Shown: positions 24,040-36,172, counted from the stretch's first letter. The stretch: 64,000 nucleotides of DNA from Epinephelus fuscoguttatus (GCF_011397635.1 NC_064753.1:36375822-36439821); one strand, 5' to 3'. Program-made: numbers and translations. Notes: generated by a model not told the origin, from the letters alone.

Positions 24040-26436
24040 TTAGACTACTACACTCCAGCCATGCTGGGGCTGAAGACGGACCAGGAGGTGTTAGGTGAAC
24101 TGGTGAAAGTTAAAATCCCCGGAGTGTGGCAGACCATGATGGATCATAATGTCACGTGGACCCTGGTGGTCTCCCGATGGTTCATCTGCCTCTACATAGA
24201 CGTCCTGCCAGTAGAGGTGAGTGTATCTGTGTGTGTGTGTGTGTTTTCATAATGCGGATGGGGGGAAGTCCTGCCATTGTCACAGCTGTTTATTTGTTAC
24301 ACCCTGTGTCCTCAGTTAAACTTGCTTCATTCAAAAGTTTAGGGAGGCTACTGTGGTCACTGGCATTCAGGGCTTTATACAATTAATATACAAGACAGCA
24401 AGGTTATTTTAAACTCTCTTGTTTTGTCGCTAACATACAGTATGCTTCTAATCATACAAATAATGAAAGCTCTATCAAATCACACTGTTCACTAAATCCA
24501 TGTGCTTTATGTCAGCGCTGCTCTAATATCATAAAATAAGCTTTTTATTCCTCTTTTTCTCAAATGGCCAACCAACCACATAAACAGTCCTTGTTGTTGC
24601 CAACTCCCTCTGTTAGCCTTTGGATGGGTGTGGACTGTTACGTTCATTCTCTAAATACACTTGGTGCTTCACGAGGAGGGTGTAACACATGCAGATGTTC
24701 ATGCTGTTCCCTCCAGATTCACCCCCTCACACAGCCAGTAGGAGTTAATACTGCAGCAGTAAGAACGATTCCTCACTAACGTCCCATCCCAAGATTGATT
24801 CAGGGTTGCTGCTGCATTGTCCAAATTTTTCCACTGCCCCACTTGCGAACAGCACCTGAGATGCAGATTTCTAATGCTAGGGAAGCTGATAGGGAAGTGC
24901 AAATTAAGGAAAGGAAGAATATATGGAAAATAATTTACCTCTTTAACTAATTTAACTTAACATATTGTTTCTCCTGACTTTATTTCTCACCTGATATCTT
25001 AACAATACATGCATCTTTGCTGCTGGAAAATTGCAACAAGGAGTCATGTTGGAGAAGAAGAAACGGTCCAAAGTGTTGCTTCATTTCACGAGGACACATA
25101 GTAACAGTGCTGCTGTAATGCCAATAAAATTAAGACTTCAAGTGAGGGTCATCTTTCTATGCAGCATGGGCATAAATTCCAGTAATACCATGTATTGGAG
25201 GCTCTACACATGAGCACCACTGCTCCCCAACCAAGCAGCATGTCTTACAGATGGTAAATATCCAGTTATATAACATTAGCACCACACAGGCAGGCTTAGC
25301 ACATTTTTTCTTTGACTAAGAAAACCTAAATAAAAAGTAATGCTGTACAAATATTCTCTTATTTCATCCATTTTACATGGTAACAGTGTTGCTACACTGT
25401 GTTCAGATCATAGACTGTAAAAATAATGGACGTATTAACTGTGACATCAGCCTTTGGTTTGTGGACTCCAGTTTTGAAGCCTTAAAGATTCAGCATCAAG
25501 TTCAGCATTTTGGCCATCGCCATCTGGGTTATTTTAGTCAGAAGTGACCATATTTGGGCAAGAGGCTGCCACTGTGGAGGCTGGCGCTATTGGCAGACAG
25601 TCTGTCACTCGAAGTGGCCCACCCTTAACTATGTGTGACAATAAGCCTTAATAAAATGTAAACGGGTGTCTTATATAAAAATTCACCCTCAGTACAGTTG
25701 TCAAGAAGGAGGAAACTATCTTTAAAGACATGGGGGTCTGTGGGGATTGACTGGCCTCAGGAGGCAGCCTCAAGTGGTCGTTCAAAAAACTGCAGAGTTG
25801 CGCCAACCCTGAATACCTACGAAACCCTAATTTTTTTTCTACACAGAAACCTGACCAGTAATCAATAAGGGAATCGATAAAGAATCCAACTAATAAGCAG
25901 AACTGATAATGGCATTGATATGGCATGGCATAATAGCATCTTATCAGTTACCATCCCTAACAGTTGGCACGTGTTTGCTGGAGGGATTTACTTCTTTGTT
26001 ATTGTTTCTCTGCAGACAGTACTGCGGATTTGGGATTGCCTGTTCTACGAGGGCGCTAAAATCCTGTTCCGTGTGGCTCTGACACTGATGCACCACAACC
26101 AGGATCTGATTCAACAGGCCCAGTCACTGCCGGACATCTGCCAGAACTTTAAGCAGATCACCCATGGGCCATTTGTCGATGATTGCCATACTTTCATGCA
26201 GGTAAAAGAAAAGGGAGGTATCCCATCACTGCCAGTCATTAAGAGTGTCAGACACAGGAGGAAAGACTGATCAGTATAAAACAGATGTCCCTTCTTGTTA
26301 ACGGTCTGTAATCCTATAATCCTGCTGTTTTTGCCTTTCCTAGAAAATCTTCACTGAACCAGGAAGTCTCTCCATGGCAACCTTGACTAAGCTGCGGGCG
26401 ACGTGCCGCTCTCGCGTCATTGCTGAAGAATCCTGA
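16855..26436 (+). CDS. grtp1: Growth hormone-regulated TBC protein 1 (Rab GAP), 8 coding exons
   Basis: Coding exons: 16855-16925, 20607-20758, 20845-21003, 22156-22280, 23628-23724, 24044-24216, 26016-26201, 26344-26436. They join to 351 codons plus TGA. The protein aligns end to end with vertebrate GRTP1 and is almost wholly a TBC domain. Both catalytic fingers are present: the IxxDxxR motif at residues 125-131 (arginine finger in DLNRTF) and the YxQ motif at residues 167-169 (YCQ, followed by GMNF). It should therefore be an active GTPase-activating protein for a Rab GTPase; the Rab partner cannot be read from sequence. The N-terminal 24 residues are basic and lineage-variable. The start has a good context (G at -3, G at +4) and follows a 23-codon upstream ORF. 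Exon 6 is flanked by TG repeats on both sides. Intron 1 is 3.7 kb and repeat-rich. Confidence 0.96.
17128..17670. repeat. Imperfect tandem duplication, about 275 bp units
   Basis: The blocks starting near 17131 and 17408 share GGCATTGAAAATAAAATTTGG, CATTCAGTG-type and TCTTTAGTTTAGTTT segments in the same order. They lie in grtp1 intron 1; an intervening (TTA)n run is at 17526-17548. Confidence 0.7.
19109..19139. repeat. (GAT)n microsatellite
   Basis: About ten GAT units in grtp1 intron 1. Confidence 0.85.
19155..19705 (-). mobile_element. Repeat carrying a RecQ-like helicase fragment
   Basis: On the minus strand the open stretch 19559-19242 encodes a Walker A motif in LPTGFGKS (near 19547-19524), then VVSPLVALMEKQV, as in the N-terminal helicase lobe of RecQ proteins. 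Only about one third of a helicase lobe is present. The flanks (AGCCTGG near 19157 and CCAGGC near 19700) look like imperfect inverted ends. It is in grtp1 intron 1, opposite to the gene. It is a dead fragment, probably carried by a DNA element; the element family is unknown. Confidence 0.55.
20071..20119. repeat. Perfect 22-bp inverted repeat (hairpin)
   Basis: Arms 20071-20092 and 20098-20119 are exact reverse complements around the loop GCTCT. The surrounding 'cccattggttttgcgcgttcacgtgag' belongs to a dispersed fish repeat also seen at 44225-44800. Confidence 0.9.
21095..21298. mobile_element. hAT-like MITE fragment ('GGGCTGCAAC' family)
   Basis: It shares TTTTCTTGATTAATTG, GTCTGTAAAATTTCAGAAAATG and AGAAGCTGGAATTGGAGA blocks with the better copy at 40675-40995. 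It lies in grtp1 intron 3. Confidence 0.55.
22475..22620 (-). mobile_element. Retroelement terminus with hammerhead-ribozyme-like core
   Basis: On the minus strand, CTGATGA (22548-22542), a short self-complementary segment around ACTGACAGT, and a degenerate CAAAAC followed by ATGTTGGCTC occur in the order of a hammerhead ribozyme. Penelope-like elements carry such ribozymes at their ends. The assignment is tentative because the GAAAC box is altered. Confidence 0.3.
22870..23110. repeat. Dispersed repeat shared with cul4a intron 16
   Basis: GCCCACACTGTAACTAACTG, CAGGATGTCAAACTGACTC and AGCAGCAACAACAGGTTAA blocks recur in the same order and direction at about 39395-39580. Confidence 0.6.
24005..24038. 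repeat. (TG)17 abutting the grtp1 exon 6 acceptor
   Basis: The repeat ends five bases before exon 6 (GTTAG then exon), leaving no normal polypyrimidine tract. Confidence 0.95.
24227..24244. repeat. (TG)n just after the grtp1 exon 6 donor
   Basis: The run lies 11 to 28 bases downstream of exon 6, so this exon is bracketed by TG tracts. Confidence 0.85.
25400..25880. repeat. Fish dispersed repeat ('ATAGACTGTAAAAATAATGG' family)
   Basis: GGTTTGTGGACTCC, CAGCATTTTGGCCATC and CAGAAGTGACCATATTTGGG blocks identify a repeat also present at about 42860-43060. It lies in grtp1 intron 6. Confidence 0.55.
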
Positions 26437-27266
26437 ACCAAACTCAACTACCTGCTGCTCAAACTCAATACACATTCCACTGGGATGAGCACCTTACAGC
26501 TCGTTTGCACCTTTTTTTTTAAACTTACTGATTTAATGTCACAGTGAAACCACATACTGCTGTATTTTGTCTTAAACATATCTTCAGACGATTGTGCAGC
26601 CCAGGTGTAAATATATGGTTAAATGAGAATATTCTTAGCAATGTGCTGTATGAGCTGACGATTCCTTTTGAAGCTAACGTAGTTTATTTTGGTGAATTAT
26701 GCACTTTACTCCAGAAAGTCAGAGACGCTGTAGAGAAAAAGCTTGGCAGCATATGGTCAGATAGAGAATGTGTCAAACACTGTGAGCTCAGCCAAGAGGC
26801 CTACTGTATTTCACATTGAATGTTAAATGAAGACTCCACGCACTACCTGCTGTGCTAATCGAATGTATATCACACTGATGTCATGACACAATTTTTTTTC
26901 CAAACATTTCAAATCTTGTTGGTTGTGCGATCAAACAAGTGGAATTGAAAGGGCTGTTCTCTTTTTCTAAACAAGGCGTGTCCAGTTTGTTCTGTTCGGG
27001 TTTCGTGGCCCTTTAAACTGTGATAGTACTTACATCAGATTTTGTTGTACTGGACAAAAATAACCTTGGCAGCGATCCCAGCTTCTGAGTATTCTCTGTA
27101 ATGTACACCTGGTTACACAGTTCAGAGTGAACAGCCATGTTTATTTCACACAAAACAAGATAAATTATGAAGGAGCTGTTGCATGAAATACACTGGACTT
27201 TTAATATTTTTATTAACTTTCAGTAAGAGGCATAATAGAAAACGAAATCAAACCATTTTCTATAAA

Positions 27267-27272
27267 AATAAA
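27267..27272 (+). terminator. grtp1: Candidate poly(A) signal of grtp1
   Basis: AATAAA about 830 bases after the grtp1 stop, in A-rich sequence, is the clearest canonical hexamer noticed downstream. It lies close to possible lamp1 signals on the opposite strand. Confidence 0.45.
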
Positions 27273-27553
27273 AGATCAAATCACTACAATTCATATTAAC
27301 ATTTCTTTAAGGAGAGAGTGGGGGAAAGCAGGAGAATGGGAGATGAATCCATGCACCTGTTCACTTATGTTAAACACATTTTAGTAATGCAGAGTTGCAC
27401 TCTGTGTATGGCCAGACCACTACACACTGATTACACAAAGCAGCTCTCCACCTTTTCATCATCACAATTACCGGATTGTGTTTAATTAGCTAAATTAAGC
27501 TGTGCCTCAGTGCACTGTAGAGATAAAGTCCTTCCCCTCGCCACTTTACCCAC

Positions 27554-27559
27554 TTTATT
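27554..27559 (-). terminator. lamp1: Candidate poly(A) signal of lamp1
   Basis: TTTATT on the + strand reads AATAAA on the lamp1 strand, about 1.23 kb after its stop. Further hexamers at 27209-27214 and 27139-27144 are alternatives, which would make the two convergent transcripts overlap. Confidence 0.35.
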
Positions 27560-28790
27560 TCAGATATTACAGTAGTCCATACTAAAAGACGAACAATTAT
27601 TTGATCCTGTTCAAACTGTGCCATTAATTTATACTTATGATGTTTGTTAATTTAAAAGATAATTTTGCAAGTCAAGGAAGTGGCACTTTGTTGTTGGTAA
27701 ACTACAGCTTTCATCTCACACAATTCAGGATGCTAACACCAGCTAGCTAGCTAGCTAGGTACTTTAGCCAGATTCTACCCAAAGATTAGGTTTATCATTA
27801 TGACTTGTTTTATCTAGCGACTCCTGGTGTTTTTATCAGCGGGAAGCAAAAGAACGAGCAAGAACTGCTACTTGTGCGAGTACGACCCTGTACAAAACAC
27901 AGGCATCGTAGCCTCAGAGAAAGAAAGCTATGCCATATGCAACTCCTGTAGTCTTTTTCAATAGTTTTTCAACAAACTGCACCTTTCTTGACTCGCAAAA
28001 TGTTCTCTTAAATTAACAAAATCCTGGCACAATTCAAACAAGATCAGAAAATTATTTCTCTCACCATTAACTACCGTACGTTTTCTGTTTCCAATTTAAG
28101 GTCCTATAATCGTCCACTAGAAGGGGCGGGACTTTGCCTCTCTATTGGGACAGTCTCCACTGTGGAGGAAAACATTTGGAAAACACTCAGAGCTTTCCCT
28201 TTTTAGCTCATGTAGTTAAAAAAATGCTAGTGAGCATGTGTAGGTGTAAAAATAAAACTCCACCTAACTTGAAAGGTTTTACTTGCACACATAAGCCATA
28301 CAAAAACAATTATCTTTGTCCTTCAATTCATTTGACCCTCCCTCTGACTCTAATTTGCAAATGATTTTTTTTTAAATTTTTTTATAAATAATAACACCGC
28401 TAAAAACAGCAGTTCAAGCAAATCCAACCAACCTCTAGAACTTTATGGAGCAAGAGTAAACAGCTGACAGTGAACTTGCCGCAGCAAATTCAAACTGCCT
28501 CCGTCGACTGTGTGAAGACTCGGTCCTCTCACGCTTTATCAAGATGCACACCATCTAAAGTTAGCAGGTCTGTGGCGTCTCATCATCATCTCACAGAGAA
28601 AGTGAAAGGTAAATAAAAAATATCCAGAGGTCACGTAGGATAAATGCAAAAACATGCACTCGCCACAGAGTAATAACTGCCTCCATTCACTCATGCTTGT
28701 GTCCATAGTCTATTATGTTCCTGCTTACACACACACTGGGATCCATCTCGCCACTGTTCAGTCTGTCAGAAGTGAAATGAAGGGGTTCAT

Positions 28791-30173
28791 TCAGATGGTC
28801 TGGTATCCAGCGTGGCTCCTCTTCCTGCCTATTAGATATGCAATGAGGACGATCAGCACCAGGCCGGCGAGAGCTGCTCCGACAATGATGGGGATGAGCA
28901 TCTGGTCTTGATCCATCTGACACTCCTCCGCTGGAGACGGAAAGAAAAGACGAGAGGGATGAGAATTTTGGATGTAGAAAGAACGTTACTGTCTTACAGT
29001 AAAACCCAACCCCTCTCTACGAATATTCTTTGTGACCAAGTGGCAGCGTCAGGTGACTGAAAAATGAAACCAAAGCAGAAGTGCCAAGAAATAGAGTTTC
29101 TTGAATGGCCACTAGAGGCTTTGAGTCGATCCTAATAGACCCTGATCAGGTCCAAAAAATCAGGCAGAAGCAAACACTGCCAACTGAGTCACCTTGCAGA
29201 AAAGGACAAAGATAAAGAAAACTTAGGATAAAGAGTGTACATCAGTGAGGATGATTAAAATAAAGGACTTGTACCTGTAGCAAACTGGTTGGTAGTGACT
29301 GCAAAGGGCTGGACCTGCAGTCTGAATGTGTTGAGAGAGAAAGTCGGCACCACAGCCAGAGTTTGCTCAGCGTTGCACATGTAGGAGCGGCCCAGCGTAC
29401 TCCGCAGGTAGTCCAGGCTGGTGTTACTGGCTGTGAAGGGAGCTGAGGACAGAAAGACGGATCAGTACGTTTTATCAAGCAAATCGGAGCAAAGTCAAAG
29501 AGTATGTTGCTTGCAATGTATGACATACCAGTCGCATCAGTCAAATTAGCAAGCACAGTTATCCCACTCAGGTGGTACTTTTTGCTCGTGGAGTTCTGTG
29601 GACGGGAGGAGATGGGTTTGAATCAACACTTGTATCCACACACAAACAAAAACTAACTTACTACACTACTTACTGTCTTACCAGACTGAACATGAAGGTG
29701 AGCATGGTGCTTCGCTCCTGTGTCAAAACCAAGGAAGCACTGCTGGCCTCACATGATCCTGATGAGTTTGTCAGATCTGGTGTCAGGTTTATTAATTCTT
29801 GGACAGTCTGGAAAAGTAAACAAATATACATGTTGTTTGGAGTTTGTTGCGCAGAACAGACTGACAACATTCAGTATGTATTGATTATTTTACGATGAGT
29901 TTTCCTAGTGTGTAAATCTTTTACCTTATTCTGAGACACAGAGAAATAAGAGACGTTGAGCTGCAGTCCCATTTGGGCCAGGAGACATACAGTGCCATTG
30001 CCGTTTTTTACAGAGTAGGTGCCCCGCTCAGGTGTTCCTGGAGGGGTCGGTGCTGGAGCTGCAGTTGTTGTAGTACTGGCAGTGGTAGGTGGAGCTGTAG
30101 TGCTGGCCTGATCTGCCATACACACACTTTCTGTGACGAGAGAAATGATAAAGGAATGTGTAATCGATCGGCT

Positions 30174-30210
<37 letters not shown>

Positions 30211-33200
30211 CTCAAAACGACCTCAAAACACAATCGGAGTTGTACCTGTTGGACTGAGGTCATTTCCTGGCATATATGCCTCCAGTCTCATATTAGAGAA
30301 AGTGACAGTTGCCCCACCAACTCTAAAAGTGGAGGGGCTCACACAGCGGTAGGTGGTGTTGATCGTCGCCCAGATCCCAACTGAAGCTGACACCACAGTC
30401 ACCACATCTGGAACGAAATCAAAGAACAAACTAGTTATAAATATGTAACATGATACCTGTAGAGTATGAGCCCATGTGAACTAGGACGTTTGAAATGCAT
30501 TTTAGCAACTGATTAATTTACTTATTTCTGGAAAGAAATGATCTTCTGAGATACAACACATCTGTAAATTCAATACACAGACATATTTTGTACTCCTATC
30601 ATGCTTAAAGGAAAACTTCACCCACAAAATGACTTTTTTTTTTTTTTTTTAAAAGATATTTTTCTGGGCATTTTGCCTTTAATGGACAGGACAGTTAAGC
30701 ATGAAAGAGGGAGAGAGAGAGAAGGGGGGGGTGACATGCAGCAAAGGGCCACAGGCATGATTTGAACGCGGGCTGTTGCGGTAACAGCCTTGTACATGGG
30801 GCGCCTGCTTTTTGCATATGAGGTCATATATCAATATGTCCAGATGGAGGGCAGGTGACAGGAGGACTACCACCACAACACAAATGCCTATGACGTGCAC
30901 TGTTTACGTCTGTTCCAATCGATCAATTTGGGGGAAAACAAAGGCCACTTCAAGTCCTGAAATTAACAGAATGTAAAGGGGAGATGTAAAAAAAAAACCT
31001 CACTGAGAAACAGCGACAGATATGCTTCAAAAACCTAGCTAATGTCAAACATTAACATCAAAGTGTTGTGTTGAACATTTCTTGAGTTGGATGCAGTTAC
31101 ATTGTACTGTGACAGCTCCTTTGTGTTTTTGACCCAGATTTTTAACAATGTTTCACCAGACCTCTGCGAACAGTTGACCTAGTAGGTGGAAAAAGCAGCT
31201 AAAGTTAGCAAAAGTTAGCTGGGAATTTTAGCCTGACAGCGGTGCATCCATGTACAGAGTTGAAATATATAAAACAAAGCTATACTAAAGTACATTTACT
31301 CACAGAACCAAAAACAAGACTTCAGTCTCTTCACAAAATAGTTTAAGTCCACTGGACTTTTGTACACTTAAATCTGCTCTCCATGCGACGTTAGTAATGT
31401 TAGGAGGTCTGGAGGATGACGTAATTTGTAACAATGATCGTGTCCACAGCGGGCAATCTGATCAAGTTGTGAGAGAAATCCCTTTTCTTCATTTTGTATA
31501 GATCACTTCCAACATGAGCTTTAATTTTCTGACGATACTTGCTGCCTGCAGATTCATCCAACCCTTTTATGTAGTCACTTTCCTCTATATCCAGTGATGC
31601 AGTCCATGGAAATATCACTTCCTGCCCTCCATCTGAATTTTGCCTGTCATGATAGCAGTGTGATGCAAACAAGCTATTGGAGTCTGGCTTTGAAGAGAGC
31701 ACAGATAAGTTTCACTTTAATTTCAGTTTTAATTGTTAAGGTTTTAACAAAAATGCACGTGTTTGAGGAGTACTGAGCATATGAGTGGATAAATAAGACT
31801 TGGATTTTACTGCACAAGTCGTGAGAGAGTTTGTAAACAGATGTTTTGATGTAGTTCTGCTGGAGGCATGCAAGAAAAACAAAATTTTCTTCATGAATTC
31901 AAGGTAACATGTCATGACTAATTGATAAACAAATGGTCATTTTGAGGGTGAAATATTTCTTTAAGGTCAAACACTGGTTGCTTGTGGTATCTGTTTATTC
32001 CAAATTCAATCCACCAGTTTATTTTTTTTTTAAACACATAGTTATTGTTCACCTTTCCCTTTAGTGTAATATAACACTGATTATCTATTCTATAATACCC
32101 ACAGTACCCCCCCCATACACCTTACACTGTTGATATCAGATTCAGGTTTTTGTTCTCACCGGAGCTGTTCGCCTCAGGGAAGATGGAAGTGTCGCTGAGG
32201 TTGTACTGCAGCGTCAGGTTAGCGACACTGTACTGACTTCCATTGGTTGAAAAGCTCAGCCCCAGCGCATGGCCAGGTCCAAACACCGCCACCAGCCATG
32301 GCGAGCTGTCGGCTGTGCCACACGAGCTGCTGCCTGTATCGACCGTGGTGGAGTCAGGCAGAGGCACCTGCACTGTTCTCTGAGGTAAGACAAGAGATAG
32401 GATGTTCACAAGGATATAGAGTCAATTAAATCAATACATATTGATGCTTTCAGAGATGGAAACCAGAATGTTATCATCACTGTACATACTGTGCTGCTGG
32501 AGGTGTTGTACGTGATGGAGAACGAGGCAGAGAGCTCAGCCTTAATGCAGGTGGAGTTCCCCTGCTTCACCTCAAGAGTGACAGCCTGAATGCAACCTGT
32601 AGAGGAGAACATAATGAGCAGGGAGGCACAGTAGTGAAATATATGGGGAAAAATTGCAATGAAAGCAAACATCTTAAAAACAAGCTCACTTGAAATTAAA
32701 ATCTACTGGAAAATTACCTTTTCTCCATATTCAGACAAATATGACAATGATTGTGATATGTTGTTACAAATGAACTGCTGATCAGGGCTGCAGCTAGCAA
32801 TTTATTTCCGCCCATTATTTTCTTGGTTAGATGTTTTGTCAATAAAAAAATTAGAAAACAGTGAAAAATAACATCTTCACAGTGCATTTTCATCCAACCA
32901 ACAGTCCAAAAATCCAGAACTATTCAGGTTATTATGTTACACAAGAAAAGCATCAAATTTTCACTGTAAAAACTGTAAAACCAGCAAATGTTTGACTTTG
33001 CTTAGAAAAAAAATGCCTAAAACGATTACTCAGTTCTCAAAATAGTTAAAAAAAAATGCTACTAAATACATCTGGATGCTGTGTGTAACTACTGTATTGA
33101 TGTAAACACACACTTGTTTATTGATTCATCATCTGGTCTTCTGGTTTGTATTTGACTTGCCTGGTTACATAAAGGTTACAGGATGAGGCCAGATGATTGC

Positions 33201-33508
33201 AGTGATGATGATCACGACGTACAAGTGTTACATGATGCCATGCCCTACATATGAAATAAAGCACTTCACACAAGTCACCACCAGAGGTCTGCATACTGCT
33301 AAAAGTGACAGGCCAAGACCAGAACCCCAAACACAATTATAGAGCTTGTTGGAGCTACTTGTACAAGGTGTAACTGAAACTCTCCTAAGCGTTGAGACAG
33401 GAGTCCTATTGATTAGCTCATTTAACCTGGCAACTTTCACACTTGCTACCTAATAATAAGAATACCCCTGCTATTAATACCATCATGCCCTGGAAACTGC
33501 TAACTCAT

Positions 33509-33554
<46 letters not shown>

Positions 33555-35988
33555 TGATAGTGTCTGTAACTCTTGAACTTATTGTTTGAAATCTACAACG
33601 GCTATTCAGGACTCATGTACTTATCAATCCCACAACTCATATCCTTTAAAAACTTCTCACCCATTTTTATAACACAGTAACGCAATACAGGGGTTTCAGC
33701 AGTTGCTTCACACTTACCAGAATGTCTACATACTGAGGCATTTTGTGGCCGCTGTATGACAGCTTCCAGTTAACCTTCCGACAGCACCGACTTTCCTTTA
33801 CTGTAACCTGTGGTTCTAGATTGTGTTTTATTTCTTTATTCAGTTCAGTCATATTTTCGTGATAAAGGACTTGGAGTGACTTGGACATTTCAGGACTGAT
33901 AGAGAACTTAATAAATAAATATTCTGCCCACAGGCCACTAAGAAGTATTTACAGAACTGAAAAGATGCCCTAAATAGATGCTGGTTACCTCCTTACATTG
34001 CTGAGAGACATTAGCATTTAGCTTGTGGACCATGCCACTGGTACTATTCCCATAACTCACTTAGTACGCAGCTGACTGACTGAGCTCTTCCCGCTTTCTT
34101 ATTCATCTCACTTCCCCTCCCCTCACTTCCCTTCATCTTGAGCTTTCTCCATTAATGTAATGTATTGATCCTACAGGAAAGAGCACCGTGCTCCAGTCCT
34201 CTGTCAGTCTCTGTCAGTCACATGCACACACACTCCCCTCCTGCTGCCTTGCTGAAACTTGACCCTATGTTACCTCTCTGTTCACCCGGTAAACACACAG
34301 CAGACGGTTTACACAACACTGCAATCTGATCGTGAGGTAAAAGTGGCTGTGTGTACAAAGTACTGAGCTGCAGATAGCTCAAGATAGATGAGACGGTCTG
34401 CATGGGGAGGATAACAAATAGGGCTACACAATATATGGTGTTGTTTTAATTGTCACTGCGATGTCAACTTGTTTTGAGTTGATTGGACAAACATCAGTAG
34501 AAAACTCAATTTTAAATACAACTCATTTTTTAATTGCTGCCTGTTTTTGTGTCCAATGTTCAATATAAATATAGGAAATAATTTCCTGTCTTTTTTAAAG
34601 ACAACAAGCCGTTTGTTGTATTTTAGCAGTATACTGGAAGCAGCAGAAAAGCAGAACACTTTAGGATCTGTTGATTTATCACAAGTAACATTGTTATTGC
34701 GATATTCAACAACGTTATCACACATCATGTATCATGTATCCTTCCTGATACTGCAACTTATGCTGTGAATATGCATCCTCATCTGGTGCCACTGGGCTTG
34801 GTTTGTAGCAGAAATCCTCAACATGATGCAGAGCGGCAAACGAAACTGAACTACAGAGTCAACTACAGTAATCACATGGTATATTTTAGGATGAGCACTA
34901 AAAGGTTAAAAAAAAAACATACTTGCAGCTACCCCAGCCACAACTACATTGGCCTGTTTTCCTGTGTCAGCAGCCAGGTGTCTGTGTGTGTGTGTGTTCA
35001 GGCTGATTAAACTGGTCATAAAATAACACTGGCAGTAGGCCTCTACCGGGCTGTGTGAAACACAAAGCCATTATAGCGGTCACATGAAGCTCTCAAATGA
35101 CTCAACAATGAGGCCGATCTGCTGGTCCACAACATTAACAAAACCTGGGTATTATATTAGAATAGAATAGAAAAGAATAGAATAAAGTCCAGGGACTTCT
35201 TTGGTATCTCTGGTCTGTTTTGACACAACTACCTGAGGACAAATGACATTTTGGATTTTCTGACAAGTCCATGTGAAACTTTACACACCAGCTTTTTGAT
35301 CAAACTTGGAGGGGCATATAAATTTGCACTGGTTAGGGGCCTTATTATGAAGTCAAGGCATGATTTAATATAATAAATTATACATCAAATGGTGGGGTTA
35401 GACTCCTCACCTGACTTCAGTAATAGTCTATTACTTCATACTCAAGTATACATTACTATATAGCATAGTTACATTTAGACAACACTTAGCTGCAACTACT
35501 TACTTTAATTGTCAATTAAGCTGGTGATTATTTTCCAATTAATAAATGGACCTAGATAACTATAATTAATAAATAAATAAATAAATAAATAAATAAAGCT
35601 GTAAAATGACAGAAAAGTGCATGTGACATCTTAAATAGTTCTGTCTGCCCATTCAGTTACATTGACACACAGTCTCTGAACAGTTTATAGTCAACTATAT
35701 TCCATACAAAGACACATTTTGAGAACAACAATTTGATTGATTATATTAGTTTCCGTTTAATCTAGTCGTTCAACACGATTAATCGACTGCTTGTTCCTGC
35801 TAAGCTACCTGTTCACACTAACATGCTAGCCTGGACACCACGGCGGACCAACAGTCAGCGCTCGTGACGTCGTTCGGTCCAACGGTAGCAGCAGCAGGGC
35901 TACGAGGTTAGCTTTAACCTGCAAAACACTCACCTAAAACCGCACACCAGGCGATGATGAGCGCGGCCAAAGCGTGGGAGAGTTTCAT
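28791..35988 (-). CDS. lamp1: Lysosome-associated membrane glycoprotein 1, 9 coding exons
   Basis: Coding exons in transcript order: 35988-35934, 32596-32490, 32379-32160, 30407-30246, 30130-29925, 29807-29682, 29595-29529, 29442-29275, 28930-28791. They join to 416 codons plus TGA. Exon 1 encodes a signal peptide ([18 protein letters not shown]). Two luminal LAMP domains follow, separated by a Pro/Thr-rich hinge at about residues 183-215. The second domain keeps its four cysteines (TVC, GSC, YMC, EEC). About 14 N-glycosylation sequons are visible. A transmembrane helix lies at about 381-405, then an 11-residue tail [11 protein letters not shown] whose GYxxI motif is the AP-3 lysosomal sorting signal known in LAMP1. 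It is the major lysosomal membrane glycoprotein. The 3.3 kb first intron is repeat-filled; intron 3 carries a DNA transposon. Tail to tail with grtp1. Confidence 0.96.
30178..30204. repeat. Poly(A) run
   Basis: A homopolymer of about 26 A in lamp1 intron 4, close to exon 5; its length may be unreliable. Confidence 0.8.
30605..31964. mobile_element. Kolobok/T2-like DNA transposon derivative with coding fossil
   Basis: TTAA at 30605-30608 and 31961-31964 flank imperfect inverted ends: AGGAAAACTTCACCCACAAA on the left and AGAAATATTTCACCCTCAAA on the right strand. The interior holds a minus-strand open stretch (31702-31400) with the pattern [27 protein letters not shown] and NYVILQTS. This resembles the N-terminal part of proteins with SWIM or YqaJ domains common in fish genomes. 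It is 1360 bp long and lies in lamp1 intron 3. It looks like a deletion derivative of a longer element. Confidence 0.6.
32783..33060. mobile_element. Diverged hAT-like MITE ('GGGCTGCAGC' copy)
   Basis: A diverged relative of the 40675-40995 repeat, beginning AGGGCTGCAGCTAG, in lamp1 intron 1. Confidence 0.5.
33511..33553. repeat. (TG)n microsatellite
   Basis: About 21 TG units in lamp1 intron 1. Confidence 0.92.
35563..35597. repeat. (AATA)n microsatellite
   Basis: About eight AATA units in lamp1 intron 1, within A/T-rich repeat-like sequence. Confidence 0.85.
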
Positions 35989-36144
35989 CCTTCCGGGCGG
36001 ACTTTACTTCTTTTTGTCCCCTCTGTTAAAGAGAGATAATAGCCCCGGGAGGTGGTGTTGTGTCGCCGCTGCTGTAGGCGCAGGTGGGTCTACGCGGCGA
36101 ACTGCACTTGACTTGACGGACCGTTAGCTTAAACTGAAGCGTCA

Positions 36145-36172
36145 CTGTTGTTGTTGTTGTTGTTGTTGTTGT
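36145..36172. repeat. (GTT)n microsatellite upstream of lamp1
   Basis: About nine GTT units between the CLEAR box and the lamp1 start, possibly in the leader. Confidence 0.85.

Larger units (their letters stand above)
26437..28790. other. Convergent 3' regions of grtp1 and lamp1
   Basis: This gene-free stretch must hold the 3' UTRs of grtp1 (+) and lamp1 (-). It contains an (AGCT)n run near 27740-27760 and A/T-rich sequence. No further coding exon was recognised. Confidence 0.6.

Noticed and set aside
28654-28911. Plus-strand open frame opposite the last lamp1 exon
   Set aside because: It is antisense to the conserved LAMP1 transmembrane and GYQTI tail exon.
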